Below are positions 5,111 through 5,219 of a stretch of DNA of 5,219 nt, piece by piece. The DNA is from JAICLL01 sp035252155. GTDB taxonomy: Bacteria > Planctomycetota > Planctomycetia > Pirellulales > JAICIG01. The notes under the pieces are model-generated. The model saw nothing but the letters and a program-made list of their open reading frames with translations. It had not been told where the DNA came from and searched no databases. Position 1 is the stretch's first letter. The number at the start of each line of letters is the position of its first letter. A program made the translations under genes and the position numbers. Location of the stretch: NCBI GenBank assembly GCA_035252155.1, contig DATFDL010000093.1, forward strand, positions 1 through 5,219, in the 5' to 3' direction.

Positions 5111-5219
5111 ATCGACCATCGAAGTCTACTCCGCCAATCCTTCTGCCCGGTCTGTTGGCTGTGTTCGCGGCGGCAATTGTCTGGATGTCGGCGCCGCCGC
5201 GCTGGCCTCGCTCGACAGC
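5107..5219 (+). CDS. Partial CDS, N-terminus of a membrane-anchored or exported protein
   Basis: The frame is open from ATG 5107 to the window end (37 codons, no stop), so the gene is cut off. Its start overlaps the preceding stop by ATGA, the third such junction in the window. GGGAAGGA at 5085-5092 could be a ribosome binding site but is about 14 bases away. The peptide starts MNRPSKSTPP, continues with a hydrophobic stretch (residues about 11-28) and then SAPPRWPRS, which fits a signal anchor or signal peptide. No family can be named from this fragment. Its position suggests it works with the two upstream membrane proteins. Confidence 0.65.
   Translation, partial: MNRPSKSTPPILLPGLLAVFAAAIVWMSAPPRWPRST

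Overview
The window is GC-rich chromosomal DNA that looks like a planctomycete, probably of the Pirellula/Blastopirellula type. This is inferred from two protein families that are especially common in that phylum (a DUF4912 protein and a DUF1571 lipoprotein) and from a nested inverted repeat of the 'GTAGGTCAGGC...' / 'GTAGGGTGGGC...' kind that I recognise from planctomycete genomes. No rRNA, tRNA, CRISPR array, transposase or phage gene is visible. All credible genes are on the + strand.

Layout. (1) 216-1373 encodes a DUF4912 protein with an N-terminal Rho-N/SAP-like helical domain; about 215 bases precede its chosen start. (2) 1374-1782 has no gene. It starts, one base after the stop codon, with a 143-bp nested inverted repeat (1375-1517). 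A plausible sigma70-type promoter (1526-1554), two small hairpins and a strong ribosome binding site (1771-1775) follow, all apparently serving the next gene. (3) 1783-2646 is larE, the ATP-dependent sulfur transferase that makes the nickel-pincer cofactor of lactate-racemase-type enzymes. Its ATGA overlap joins it to (4) 2643-3533, a DUF1571 putative lipoprotein. (5) A 102-base gap holds an 11-bp tandem repeat and a ribosome binding site. (6) 3636-4655 encodes an unrecognised membrane protein with about 8 segments, 4652-5110 a membrane-anchored protein resembling NosL/TRASH metal-binding proteins, and 5107-5219+ the start of another membrane-anchored protein cut by the window edge. These three are chained by ATGA overlaps.

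How the genes may work together. larE and the DUF1571 gene are translationally coupled, but nothing in the sequence explains a shared function, and larB, larC and larA are absent from the window. The downstream trio is the most interesting part. The membrane protein places three Cys/His motifs (around C87, C180-C181 and H264-H265-C266) on what the positive-inside rule predicts to be the periplasmic face, and its coupled partner carries a C-x25-C-x3-C pattern outside the membrane. Together they suggest a metal (possibly copper) handling or thiol-redox module in the cell envelope. This is inference, and no nosZ or other nos gene is visible to tie it to nitrous oxide reduction.
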